A stretch of DNA of 29,897 nt from Anaerolineaceae bacterium UBA6086. Its GTDB lineage: Bacteria > Chloroflexota > Anaerolineae > Anaerolineales > Anaerolineaceae. How positions within the stretch are numbered: position 1 is the first letter of the stretch; every line of letters begins with the position of its first letter. The position numbers were made by a program, and so were the translations under genes. The notes under the pieces are model-generated. The model made no database searches. It was not told where the DNA came from and worked only from the letters and a program-made list of their open reading frames with translations. The stretch lies in the NCBI GenBank assembly GCA_002436005.1, contig DIXG01000077.1:1-29897 (forward strand), given 5' to 3'. This document shows, piece by piece, positions 14,135-21,781 of the stretch.

Positions 14135-15322
14135 TCAATCGTCCACACTGTGATCATATCTGACAAAAAAGGCTGCGATGCCCATCACCAGGAAAATCAA
14201 ACCGCTTAAAAGATAGGCATGGCTGTAGCTGAACCTTGTGACCACCGGCGCAAAAACAAATGTCCCCACAAATGGACCAAGGGACATGACTGTGACATAG
14301 ATTCCATTTGCCCGACCGCGCACCCTGGTACTGACTGTTTTCGAGAGCCATGTAGGAAAATTCGAATTACTCATCCCCATGCAGAAGCCCAAAATCAATT
14401 GCGCCAAAATTACAGGTGCCCACGACCCAGCAAAACCCAACATGATAAAGCCGATTGCGAACAAGAAAAATCCGGCTACAGCAATCACCTTGAAATTGAG
14501 TTTCCGTCCGATGCGCTCATACAGGTAACCGGCAAAAAATGAAAACAGGCTGCTGGCTGCACCAATCAATCCCACTGCCATGCCCGATGCATTCAGCACT
14601 GACGCTGAATAATACGCAATATACACAGGAACGGTAATAAAAGCTAAATGGCTGAAGAACGCGGATGCGAAGATGAAGGTTTTTGTGAGATCGATGCGGA
14701 GTCGTTCATCTACCAGAACCTCTTTTTCACCTTCACCAGTTTGCATTGCTTCCCGAATGAAGACCAGCGCCAGAGGAAACAGAACCAATAAGGGTAGGTA
14801 AGCAAAAAACGCCAGCCGCCAGTTAATATCTGCCAGAAAACCGCCCAAAGGCAGGAAAATGATGCCAGCCAGACCGCTCACAGCAGAATGAAGCCCCATA
14901 AACCTGGCTCTTTGCTGACCTTCAAAATAATCGCTCATCAAGGCATTGGTTGCCGTCAAACTGCCAGCAATGCTCAATCCAACCAGGGCACGCGTGATCA
15001 AAATTGCACCCATTGAGGTAAGAAAAAAGGCAGCGGAACCGCTCAAACCACCCAGGGCGATCGAAACTACCAGCACTGGCTTTCTGCCAAACCGATCGGT
15101 CAGATACCCGATCAGCGGACCACCGAGCACGACAAACAGGGTTGGCAGGGTGATCACCATGGAAGTCCAAAACGCAACGCCCGGCAGATGAGCAAATTCC
15201 GCCATCATCTGAGGCATAACCGGCGAGAGGCTGGCACCTGCCATCATGCTGATATTCGCGCCAAGCAGCAGGATTAACTTGGTGAAAATGGATATTGGTT
15301 GCGATTGTCCTGAAATTGTCAC
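14135..15322 (-). CDS. MFS transporter
   Basis: A 395-residue, 12-helix membrane protein. The start codon is GTG at 15322 with only a weak SD; an internal start is possible. The major-facilitator loop between helices 2 and 3 is present (GYLTDRFGRKPVLVV) and a related loop follows helix 8 (GYLYERIGRKLNFKV). The central loop at about residue 195-205 is charged (MQTGEGEKEVLVDER). The pattern and length suit the drug/proton antiporter group, but the substrate cannot be read from the sequence. It lies 106 bp downstream of an EamA exporter on the same strand. Confidence 0.88.
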   Translation of the reverse strand: MTISGQSQPISIFTKLILLLGANISMMAGASLSPVMPQMMAEFAHLPGVAFWTSMVITLPTLFVVLGGPLIGYLTDRFGRKPVLVVSIALGGLSGSAAFFLTSMGAILITRALVGLSIAGSLTATNALMSDYFEGQQRARFMGLHSAVSGLAGIIFLPLGGFLADINWRLAFFAYLPLLVLFPLALVFIREAMQTGEGEKEVLVDERLRIDLTKTFIFASAFFSHLAFITVPVYIAYYSASVLNASGMAVGLIGAASSLFSFFAGYLYERIGRKLNFKVIAVAGFFLFAIGFIMLGFAGSWAPVILAQLILGFCMGMSNSNFPTWLSKTVSTRVRGRANGIYVTVMSLGPFVGTFVFAPVVTRFSYSHAYLLSGLIFLVMGIAAFFVRYDHSVDD

Positions 15323-15428
15323 AATGTTCTGACCTATCCCTTAAATCGAGCTGCTGCAGGCTGTCTGTTCAATTGACTAATCTTATCACGCGCTGACAGC
15401 TGACACGTATCTGAAAGGAGAATCTTCC

Positions 15429-16331
15429 CTATGGGCTGGGAACCGGTTCTTTGTGTCCAACCCTGTCTCCGCTTAATTGCAGTATCACCACCGCGGCAAT
15501 CACCAGCAAACCTCCCACCCACTGTTGAGGGGATAATCGCTCGTGAAGAAAAAGCGTTGAGAACAGAACCGTCAGTACGGGTTGCAGCGTGATGACAACT
15601 GACCCGCGCGCTGCGCCGATATACTGCAGACCAATATTCATTGCTAAAATGGGCAGCATGGTAGCAACGATACCAAAGGTCAGCACCAGGATCCAGCCGT
15701 AAAGCGAATCCGGGAAATGGAACCCCAGGAAGAGCACCATGATCAAGCCAGCGCCCATTGCACCGGTCATCACCCAATTTGTTCCGGTCAATTTATCGCC
15801 ACCATTCCTGAAAAATTTCTCGCTCAGGATCAAATAAGCTGCCATCACCACAGCATTCATCAGTGTGATGATGAAACCAACCAGATCCATGGATAATTTC
15901 GCGTCAAAATCATAGGCGACCAGGAACAAGCCGATCAATGTCAACGGCAGCCCAAACCAAACCAGGCGGGGCACAGAACGCCCTGTGAATATTGAATACA
16001 GCACCACCATCGACGGATAGAGGAAAACAATAATGACATACAAAGAGGAAGATAGGCGGTCCAGGGCAAAAGAAGCGCTGAAACTGGCTATGGCATAGAC
16101 CACCCCCAGCAGCAAAAAGCGTATGGGACGCGTAGGCTGTGAGGTTGCCGATGTTCGGCGGAGCAGAGACACCAGCCAGAGCACAGGTGCAGCAACCGTG
16201 AATCGCCAGATGGCAACATCCTTAGGCGCCAGATTCGTCACCTGGGGAATAGTTTTCATCAATATAACAGATACGGCTAACAACGCCGCAGAAAGCACCA
16301 GTAAGAAAAAACCCAAATATCGTCGATTCAT
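15429..16331 (-). CDS. EamA/DMT-superfamily transporter
   Basis: A 300-residue protein with ten predicted membrane helices arranged as two EamA repeats. The second repeat ends with IGAARGSVVITLQPVLTVLF and LFLHERLSPQQWVGGLLVIA, the usual signature. The start at 16331 (MNRRYLG) is preferred to the TTG at 16346; GGAG lies 9 nt upstream. Such proteins export metabolites such as amino acids or amphiphilic compounds; the substrate here is unknown. A perfect TATAAT lies 32 bp upstream of the start. Confidence 0.88.
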   Translation of the reverse strand: MNRRYLGFFLLVLSAALLAVSVILMKTIPQVTNLAPKDVAIWRFTVAAPVLWLVSLLRRTSATSQPTRPIRFLLLGVVYAIASFSASFALDRLSSSLYVIIVFLYPSMVVLYSIFTGRSVPRLVWFGLPLTLIGLFLVAYDFDAKLSMDLVGFIITLMNAVVMAAYLILSEKFFRNGGDKLTGTNWVMTGAMGAGLIMVLFLGFHFPDSLYGWILVLTFGIVATMLPILAMNIGLQYIGAARGSVVITLQPVLTVLFSTLFLHERLSPQQWVGGLLVIAAVVILQLSGDRVGHKEPVPSP

Positions 16332-16362
16332 TTGCCTACGCTCCAAAAATTAAACAGATTTC

Positions 16363-16391
16363 ATTATACCTTCATAATTTCTATAAATCAG
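16363..16391 (-). promoter_or_regulatory. Putative promoter of the EamA transporter gene
   Basis: On the minus strand a perfect TATAAT (16368-16363) has CTGATT (16391-16386) as a weak -35 at 17 bp. Confidence 0.45.
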
Positions 16392-16525
16392 TTTGAACCC
16401 ATTTTGCTCCTGAATCCTGCGTCAAATAGAACCTGACCCAGAGCTAAGCGCAGTTACGGGCATGTCTCTGAATTGTAAATGGCGAAAATAGAAATTCTCT
16501 GATTTGTTTGAATCAGTGCAGGGAA

Positions 16526-16554
16526 TTGACTTATTTGGATAAATATAGTAATAT
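16526..16554 (+). promoter_or_regulatory. Sigma-70 promoter of the csoR-copZ-copA operon
   Basis: TTGACT (16526-16531) and TAATAT (16549-16554) are exactly 17 bp apart, 44 bp upstream of the csoR ATG. The predicted start is near 16561. Confidence 0.72.
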
Positions 16555-16565
16555 TTGTTTAATTA

Positions 16566-16585
16566 CCCCTCCCCCTACCGGGAGG
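16566..16585 (+). promoter_or_regulatory. Putative CsoR operator
   Basis: A GC-rich dyad, CCTCCC (16568-16573) and GGGAGG (16580-16585), within TACCCC-rich sequence in an otherwise AT-rich leader. CsoR-family operators are GC-rich pseudo-palindromes with C and G runs near their own promoters. This one sits just after the predicted transcription start, well placed to block RNA polymerase. Confidence 0.6.
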
Positions 16586-16597
16586 CTGGAGAAGACT

Positions 16598-16873
16598 ATG
16601 GAACATAATCATCAAGACTCAATTCATAGATTAAAGACAGTCGAAGGCCATATCCGCGGCATTCAGAAAATGCTTGCGGAAGACAAATACTGCATTGATG
16701 TCATTCGGCAAATCCAGGCTGTGCAATCTGCGCTCAATAAAATCAGTTCCCAGATCCTCGATGGACACTTGAGAACCTGCGTCCTGGATGCCATAAATGG
16801 CGATGATTCTGATGAAAGAAAACGTGTGCTGAATGAAATCACAGAAGTGTTTGAAACTGCCAATAAAATTTAA
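16598..16873 (+). CDS. csoR: CsoR-type copper-sensing repressor
   Basis: A 91-residue, all-helical repressor that is released from DNA by Cu(I). ATG 16598 has GGAG 6 nt upstream; the frame is open back to 16508 but that part covers the promoter. The Cu(I) triad is complete: Cys32 (DKYCIDVIRQ), His57 and Cys61 (GHLRTC). The N-terminal helix has the family's HRLKTVEGHIRGIQKMLAED. The N-terminus also has extra His (EHNH). Its position ahead of copZ and copA, and the GC-rich dyad at its promoter, support autoregulation of the whole operon. Confidence 0.94.
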   Translation: MEHNHQDSIHRLKTVEGHIRGIQKMLAEDKYCIDVIRQIQAVQSALNKISSQILDGHLRTCVLDAINGDDSDERKRVLNEITEVFETANKI

Positions 16874-16891
16874 TCAATCAAGGAGATCCAA

Positions 16892-17098
16892 ATGAAATCT
16901 GTAACCTATACTATTCCCAATATTTCTTGCCATCACTGCACCCACACCATCACGATGGAGCTTTCTGATCTCGACGGCGTTTCCAAAGTGGACGCGGACG
17001 TCCAATCCAAAAAGGTGACGGTCGAATTCAGCGAACCAGCAACCGAACAGGCGATCAAATCCCTGCTTGCTGAAATCAACTACCCGGCGGAAGAGTAA
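16892..17098 (+). CDS. copZ: CopZ-type copper chaperone
   Basis: A 68-residue heavy-metal-associated domain that carries Cu(I) in the cytoplasm and passes it to CopA. The metal loop is ISCHHCTHTI, with CxxC at residues 13-16; two His fill the middle and the usual Met before the loop is Ile. AGGAG lies 6 nt before the ATG. The gene follows csoR by 18 bp and its stop lies 4 bp before the copA start, so the three are one transcript. Confidence 0.93.
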   Translation: MKSVTYTIPNISCHHCTHTITMELSDLDGVSKVDADVQSKKVTVEFSEPATEQAIKSLLAEINYPAEE

Positions 17099-17102
17099 CT
17101 CA

Positions 17103-19523
17103 ATGAGTGAACAAAAGCATCTGACCCTCCCTATTTTGGGGATGACCTGCGCCAACTGCGTAGCCACGGTCGAGAGAAATCTGAGGAAAGTCGACGGGGT
17201 TGAATCTGCTAATGTAAACCTCTCCTCAGAGCGCGCGGCTGTCAGCTATGACCCCCAAAAAGCCAAACTGGGCGATTTCATAGACCGGATACAGCGCGCG
17301 GGGTACGATGTCGCCATGGGCGAAGCCTCGCTCGGCATCAAAAACTTGTCGGATTCCGCAGATGCACAACGGCTTGAAAAGGTGCTGCGGGCTGTGGAGG
17401 GTGTCATTGAAGCGAATGTAAACCTTGCCGCTGAAAAAGTCCTGGTCAGATACGTCCCCACCATCATCAGCCAGAACGAACTGCGCCAGACGATACGCTC
17501 AGCCGGTTTTGACACACTCGATGCCGAATATCAACTTGAGGATGCTGAAGCAAAAGCCCGACAGCAGGAAGTTGCCCAACAGCGAAGGTTGCTGATTGTT
17601 GGTCTGATCTTTACAATCCCGCTCTTCTTGCTTTCAATGGGCAGAGATCTGGGCTTCCTTCCCGCCGCCCTTGCCCACCAGGGCTGGGTGGATTACCTGT
17701 TCTGGGCATTGGCAACGCCGGTCCAGTTTTATGTGGGCTGGCAATATTACACCAATGGGTACAAATCGATTCGCAACGGATCTGCAAATATGGATGTGTT
17801 GGTGGCTCTAGGCTCCTCGGCAGCCTACTTCTACTCCATCCCGATTGCGTTGGGGTTCATCCCCGGGCATGTCTATTTTGAGACCTCTGCTGTGATCATC
17901 ACGCTGGTCAAGTTGGGAAAATTCCTGGAAGCCAAGGCTAAAGGTGGTGCCAGCGATGCCATCCGAAAACTGATGGATCTGCGCCCGCGCAAAGCCTATG
18001 TGGTGCGTGACGGCATTGAGGTTGAAGTCAGGGTGGATGAAGTGCAAGTCGGCGACCTGGTGCTGGTGCACCCGGGTGAAAAGATCCCGGTGGATGGTGT
18101 GGTTGTCGATGGCCGCTCCAGCGTGGATGAATCGATGCTGACCGGCGAATCCCTCCCCGTGGAGAAAACCGCTGGTGCAGAAGTGATCGGCGGCACAATT
18201 AACAAGCTCGGATTGCTAAAATTCGAGGCGACAAGAATTGGTAAGGAGACCGCCCTCGCCCAAATCATCAAACTGGTGGAAGAAGCGCAGGCAAGCAAAG
18301 CGCCGATTCAAAACCTGGTGGATAAAATTTCGGCAATTTTTGTGCCGGTGGTGATAGGCATTGCGGTGGTCACCTTCCTCGTGTGGTATTTTCTGGTGCC
18401 GCTGGGTGCTGACGCTTCGGTCAGCCTGTTCACCCGGGCATTGATCAACACTGTCGCTGTGTTGGTAATTGCCTGCCCCTGCGCCATGGGTTTGGCGACA
18501 CCGACTGCTGTCATGGTGGGCACAGGCAAGGGCGCTGAATTGGGCATCCTGATCAAGAAAAGCGAAAGCCTGGAACGTGCTGGCGATATCACCACGATTA
18601 TCCTCGATAAAACAGGTACCATCACCCGCGGCCAGCCTGCCGTCACCGGTGTGCATCTTTACGATTTTGCTGGCGATCAGGATGCGCTCATTCGCCTGGC
18701 TGCGTCAGTCGAAAAAGGCAGTGAGCACCCCCTCGGCGAAGCCATCACGGCTGAAGCCAATGCCCGCGGACTGTCCATCAGCGACCCCGATGGCTTCTCT
18801 GCAGTCGCCGGTCATGGCGTTCGGGCAGAGGTTGAAGGGCAGCAGGTCATTATTGGGAACCGCCGCTTGATGGAAGCCAATCAAATCGAATTGGGGCGCA
18901 TCGAACAGGACCTGCAGCAAATGGAAGCAGACGCCAACACGGTGATCCTGGTTTCTGTCGATAAAAAACTTGCAGGGGCAATCAGCATTGCAGACACGAT
19001 CAAAGACGGTTCGCGCGATGCCGTCAAAGGCCTACACGACATGGGGTTACAGGTCATCATGGTGACAGGCGATAACCAACGCACTGCTGAAGCCATCGCC
19101 CGGCAGGTAGGAATTGACTCAGTCTTAGCAGAGGTCTTACCCGGCGACAAAGCCGCTCAAATTAAAAGACTTCAAGAGAGCGGCGAAGTCGTTGCTATGG
19201 TTGGCGATGGCATCAATGATGCCCCTGCCCTGGCACAGGCGGATATCGGCATTGCGATCGGCACAGGTACGGACGTCGCCATGGCTTCTGCACCCGTCGT
19301 CCTGATCAGCGGTGACCTGAAAGGCGTGCCGAAAGCCATCGCCCTTTCACGGAAAACCTTGAAAACGATCAAACAAAACCTGTTCTGGGCATTCTTCTAC
19401 AACACCATCCTGATCCCTGCTGCGGCGCTTGGTTTTCTCAACCCGATGCTTGCCGCTGGCGCGATGTCATTCAGCAGTATCTTTGTGGTAACCAACAGCC
19501 TTAGACTGCGGCGGTTTAAGTAG
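17103..19523 (+). CDS. copA: Cu(I)-exporting P1B-type ATPase
   Basis: An 806-residue copper pump of the cytoplasmic membrane. The N-terminal metal domain has GMTCANC (Cys16, Cys19). A second such domain (about 77-142) keeps the fold pattern but has Asp-Ser-Ala-Asp at 84-87 where CxxC should be, so it should not bind Cu(I). Catalytic parts are complete: TGES (347-350), the membrane CPC (458-460), DKTGT with phosphorylated Asp502, the SEHPLG motif, VTGDN and GDGINDAPA. The last two helices have FFYNTILIP and AMSFSSIFVVTNS, the Asn/Met/Ser pattern of Cu(I) pumps. ATG 17103 is used rather than 17067. Cytoplasmic Cu(I) is the expected substrate. Confidence 0.95.
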   Translation: MSEQKHLTLPILGMTCANCVATVERNLRKVDGVESANVNLSSERAAVSYDPQKAKLGDFIDRIQRAGYDVAMGEASLGIKNLSDSADAQRLEKVLRAVEGVIEANVNLAAEKVLVRYVPTIISQNELRQTIRSAGFDTLDAEYQLEDAEAKARQQEVAQQRRLLIVGLIFTIPLFLLSMGRDLGFLPAALAHQGWVDYLFWALATPVQFYVGWQYYTNGYKSIRNGSANMDVLVALGSSAAYFYSIPIALGFIPGHVYFETSAVIITLVKLGKFLEAKAKGGASDAIRKLMDLRPRKAYVVRDGIEVEVRVDEVQVGDLVLVHPGEKIPVDGVVVDGRSSVDESMLTGESLPVEKTAGAEVIGGTINKLGLLKFEATRIGKETALAQIIKLVEEAQASKAPIQNLVDKISAIFVPVVIGIAVVTFLVWYFLVPLGADASVSLFTRALINTVAVLVIACPCAMGLATPTAVMVGTGKGAELGILIKKSESLERAGDITTIILDKTGTITRGQPAVTGVHLYDFAGDQDALIRLAASVEKGSEHPLGEAITAEANARGLSISDPDGFSAVAGHGVRAEVEGQQVIIGNRRLMEANQIELGRIEQDLQQMEADANTVILVSVDKKLAGAISIADTIKDGSRDAVKGLHDMGLQVIMVTGDNQRTAEAIARQVGIDSVLAEVLPGDKAAQIKRLQESGEVVAMVGDGINDAPALAQADIGIAIGTGTDVAMASAPVVLISGDLKGVPKAIALSRKTLKTIKQNLFWAFFYNTILIPAAALGFLNPMLAAGAMSFSSIFVVTNSLRLRRFK

Positions 19524-19552
19524 TCAATCTAATCATTAAGAAGGAAACAATC

Positions 19553-20011
19553 ATGCGAAAGAAAAAGAACCGAGCCTTACTCCCCGTCCTCTTGTTTTCA
19601 TTGATCCTGGTGCTCAGCATTGGCGCGCTCATTTTGGCTGATAACCTCAGGAAAGCGCAGATCGCCAATCCCGGCACGTACACCAACCAGGATGACATCC
19701 CACGGCTGACCGCACAGGAAGCCTTCCAGGCTGTACAGGCAGGAGACGCAGTACTTGTGGATACCCGCAGCGAAGCGCAATTCCTGACACAACACGCTGC
19801 CGGGGCAATCAACCTGCCGGTCGATCAAGTAGCAGCCCGGTTGGGAGAACTGGACCCGGACACCTGGTATGTCACTTATTGCACCTGACCGGCGGAAGAA
19901 ACCAGTGCCCGTGCGGCGCTGATCATGCTCCAAAACGGCATTGCCAGGGCAAATCCGATTGCAGGTGGATTTAATGCCTGGATCGAAGCCGGGTACCCGC
20001 TGGAACCTTAA
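19553..20011 (+). CDS. Membrane-anchored rhodanese-like protein, candidate selenoprotein (in-frame TGA)
   Basis: Read through one TGA (19886-19888), this gives 152 residues. AAGGAA lies 6 nt before the ATG. Basic residues and one membrane helix (about 9-29) precede a rhodanese domain (RLTAQEAFQAVQAGDAVLVD, then TRSEAQFLTQHAAGAINLP). The active loop reads Y-C110-T-U112-P-A-E-E-T-S-A-R, where the TGA (position 112) replaces the Cys found in the YC-x-CP-x-E type of rhodanese. The frame then runs without another stop through GGFNAWIEAGYPLEP to TAA. A hairpin of bacterial SECIS type follows the TGA. It is the last gene of the copper operon, 29 bp after copA. The alternative is a Cys-to-stop mutation (TGC to TGA), making a pseudogene. 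No selenium-insertion gene is in the window, so this cannot be settled here. Confidence 0.75.
19903..19921 (+). promoter_or_regulatory. Candidate bacterial SECIS hairpin
   Basis: CAGTGCC (19903-19909) pairs with GGCGCTG (19915-19921) over 7 bp including one G-U, around the loop CGTGC with G at its second position. The loop starts 21 nt after the TGA. Known bacterial SECIS elements have a short stem, a loop within roughly 16-37 nt of the UGA and a G in the first two loop positions, so the fit is good. Confidence 0.6.
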
Positions 20012-20021
20012 TCAACGCACT

Positions 20022-20052
20022 AAAAAAGCCTTCTGCAATTGAAGGCTTTTTT
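20022..20052. terminator. Bidirectional terminator between the copper operon and the ABC operon
   Basis: AAAAAAGCCTTC (20022-20033) and GAAGGCTTTTTT (20041-20052) form a perfect 12-bp stem with a 7-nt loop. Six T follow the GC part in both directions. It lies 10 nt after the rhodanese TAA and 30 nt after the convergent permease gene. Confidence 0.92.
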
Positions 20053-20082
20053 ATTCACTCTCCCTCCCTACCAGACGTGTGA

Positions 20083-20946
20083 TTATTCAATCTTCAGTTT
20101 TGCAGTAAATGAATCTTCGATGACTCCCAGCGCATTCCGGGTCATTTGATGCCGCTTTAAAGCATCCGCAAGGTAAACAATGATCACTGAAAATGAGCCT
20201 AACAATATCGAAGCGGAATAGGCTTCAATCAGGCGCCGTTCTTCAAGTGAGCGGAAGATATACAGGGTGGTTGTTTCTGTGCGCCCCTGTACACCGCCGC
20301 CAATCACCAGCACTGCCCCAAACTCGCCCAAAGCCCTTGCCAGTGTGAGGGTCATCCCGTAAATCAAGCCGCTGCGCAGTTGTGGAAATATCACACGCCA
20401 AAAAATCACCCATCCATTTGCGCCCAGCGTGGAGGCTGCTAATTCTTGCTGGCGATCAAGATTCTGGATGACCGGGATCATCTCACGGATCATAAACGGC
20501 AAACTGACAAAAAGCGTTGCCAGGAACATCCCGGGTACTGCGAAAGCAACCTGCACCCCTGTTTTTTCGATTAATGGAAACAAGAATCCATTTCGCCCAA
20601 ACAGCAGGAGGAGCATATATCCCACCACGACAGGCGAAACTGCAAAAGGCACATCGATGATCCCGTTCAGCAGAGATTTTCCGAGGAAGTTATGCCGTAC
20701 AATCACCCAGGCTACCATTGTCCCCAACACGGTTTGGATGATCACAACCAGCAGGGCAATGCGGATGGACAGCGACAGGGCTTGCCGAAAAGCGGTGGTC
20801 GTCAGGCTTTTGATCACGGGGAGCAAGCCTTCCTCAAACGCGCCAACGATCAGAGCGCTGATGGGAGCGACAATCAGGAAGCCCATATAGGTCACTGCTA
20901 TGCCGATCAATAGCCAGGCACCCCAACCCTTTTTTGCCTTATCCAT
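20083..20946 (-). CDS. cysW: Sulfate-type ABC transporter permease, CysW-like
   Basis: A 287-residue inner-membrane permease with about six helices. The start at 20946 (MDKAKKGWG) has GGAG 7 nt upstream and shares one base with the stop of cysT (TAATG), so translation is coupled. The EAA-type loop that docks on the ATPase is at ELAASTLGANGWVIFWRVIF, and the family stretch ARALGEFGAVLVIGGG is present. It forms a heterodimeric channel with the cysT product. The gene is last in the operon and is followed by a terminator. Sulfate, thiosulfate or a related oxyanion is the likely cargo. Confidence 0.9.
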   Translation of the reverse strand: MDKAKKGWGAWLLIGIAVTYMGFLIVAPISALIVGAFEEGLLPVIKSLTTTAFRQALSLSIRIALLVVIIQTVLGTMVAWVIVRHNFLGKSLLNGIIDVPFAVSPVVVGYMLLLLFGRNGFLFPLIEKTGVQVAFAVPGMFLATLFVSLPFMIREMIPVIQNLDRQQELAASTLGANGWVIFWRVIFPQLRSGLIYGMTLTLARALGEFGAVLVIGGGVQGRTETTTLYIFRSLEERRLIEAYSASILLGSFSVIIVYLADALKRHQMTRNALGVIEDSFTAKLKIE

Positions 20947-21779
20947 TAATGAGCTCCCCATTTCTTTTGAATCAGGTTGGTCATCAGCAGGACAAGAAAA
21001 GCGATCGAGATCAGCAGGATGCTAACTGCGCTGGCGCCAAGCCTGTTCTGTGATTCAACTGCCCCCAGGGTATAGACCGCAGCAGTCTGTGTTCGCAGGG
21101 GGATATTGCCAGCCACCACCACAACCGCGCCGAATTCGCCAATCGCCCGTGAGAAGCTGAGCAGAGAACCATTGATCACAGGCAAGACCAGCGCAGGAAA
21201 CACAATACGCCAGAAGGTCTGCCAGGAATTTGCCCCTAATGTCTCTGCAGCCCGTTCCTGGGTCAGATCCAGATCTTGCAGCACTGGCTGGATGTTTCGG
21301 ACAACAAAGGGGAATGAGATAAAAAGCAGGGCAAGCACAATGCCAGGCGGTGCAAAAATAACCTCTATGCCCATTTTCGTTGATAAAAATTGACCTAACG
21401 CCTCCTGGGGACCATACAACATCACCAGCATTACCCCGGTGACCAGCGTGGGAATGGCAAGCGGTAGATCGATAATCGCGTTCAAAAGACGTTTGCCAGG
21501 AAATTCGAATCGCACCAAAACATAAGCCGTGATCAACCCCATCACAGCATTGATCAGGGTCATCAATGCAGAAGTCCACAAGGTCAGCTGGATGGCGTGT
21601 TTGGCAATCGGCAGAGACACCTGGTAAACCAGTTCAGCAATTCCTTCTGAAAGCCCATCCTGGATGATCACAATCAGAGGGACCAGGATCATCAAACCAA
21701 GATACAGAATGCTGGGAAAACGCAGCACCCATTTCCGCCAACCCACGGACCGTTCATGCAAGGGTAAAGCAGATTCCAT
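20946..21779 (-). CDS. cysT: Sulfate-type ABC transporter permease, CysT/CysU-like
   Basis: A 277-residue permease, partner of CysW. ATG 21779 is chosen because GAGGAG lies 7 nt upstream; the ATG at 21785 is almost on top of that SD. Helices are at roughly 20-42, 65-90, 100-125, 140-160, 200-220 and 245-265. The EAA loop is RAAETLGANSWQTFWRIVFP and the family stretch SRAIGEFGAVVVVAGN follows. It begins 2 bp after the stop of the binding-protein gene. Confidence 0.9.
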   Translation of the reverse strand: MESALPLHERSVGWRKWVLRFPSILYLGLMILVPLIVIIQDGLSEGIAELVYQVSLPIAKHAIQLTLWTSALMTLINAVMGLITAYVLVRFEFPGKRLLNAIIDLPLAIPTLVTGVMLVMLYGPQEALGQFLSTKMGIEVIFAPPGIVLALLFISFPFVVRNIQPVLQDLDLTQERAAETLGANSWQTFWRIVFPALVLPVINGSLLSFSRAIGEFGAVVVVAGNIPLRTQTAAVYTLGAVESQNRLGASAVSILLISIAFLVLLMTNLIQKKWGAH

Positions 21780-21781
21780 CT

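Noticed and set aside
15432..15777. Plus-strand ORF after AAGGAG antisense to the EamA gene
   Set aside because: The SD-ATG spacing is 11 nt and the reading is antisense to a clear transporter; no protein features are seen.
16508..16597. Thirty-residue extension of CsoR
   Set aside because: It would run through the -35, -10 and operator; ATG 16598 has its own SD and gives the normal family length.
19886..19888. Taking the TGA as the true stop of a 111-residue rhodanese
   Set aside because: The product would end in the middle of the active-site loop, while the next 40 codons keep the family's conserved residues in the same frame.
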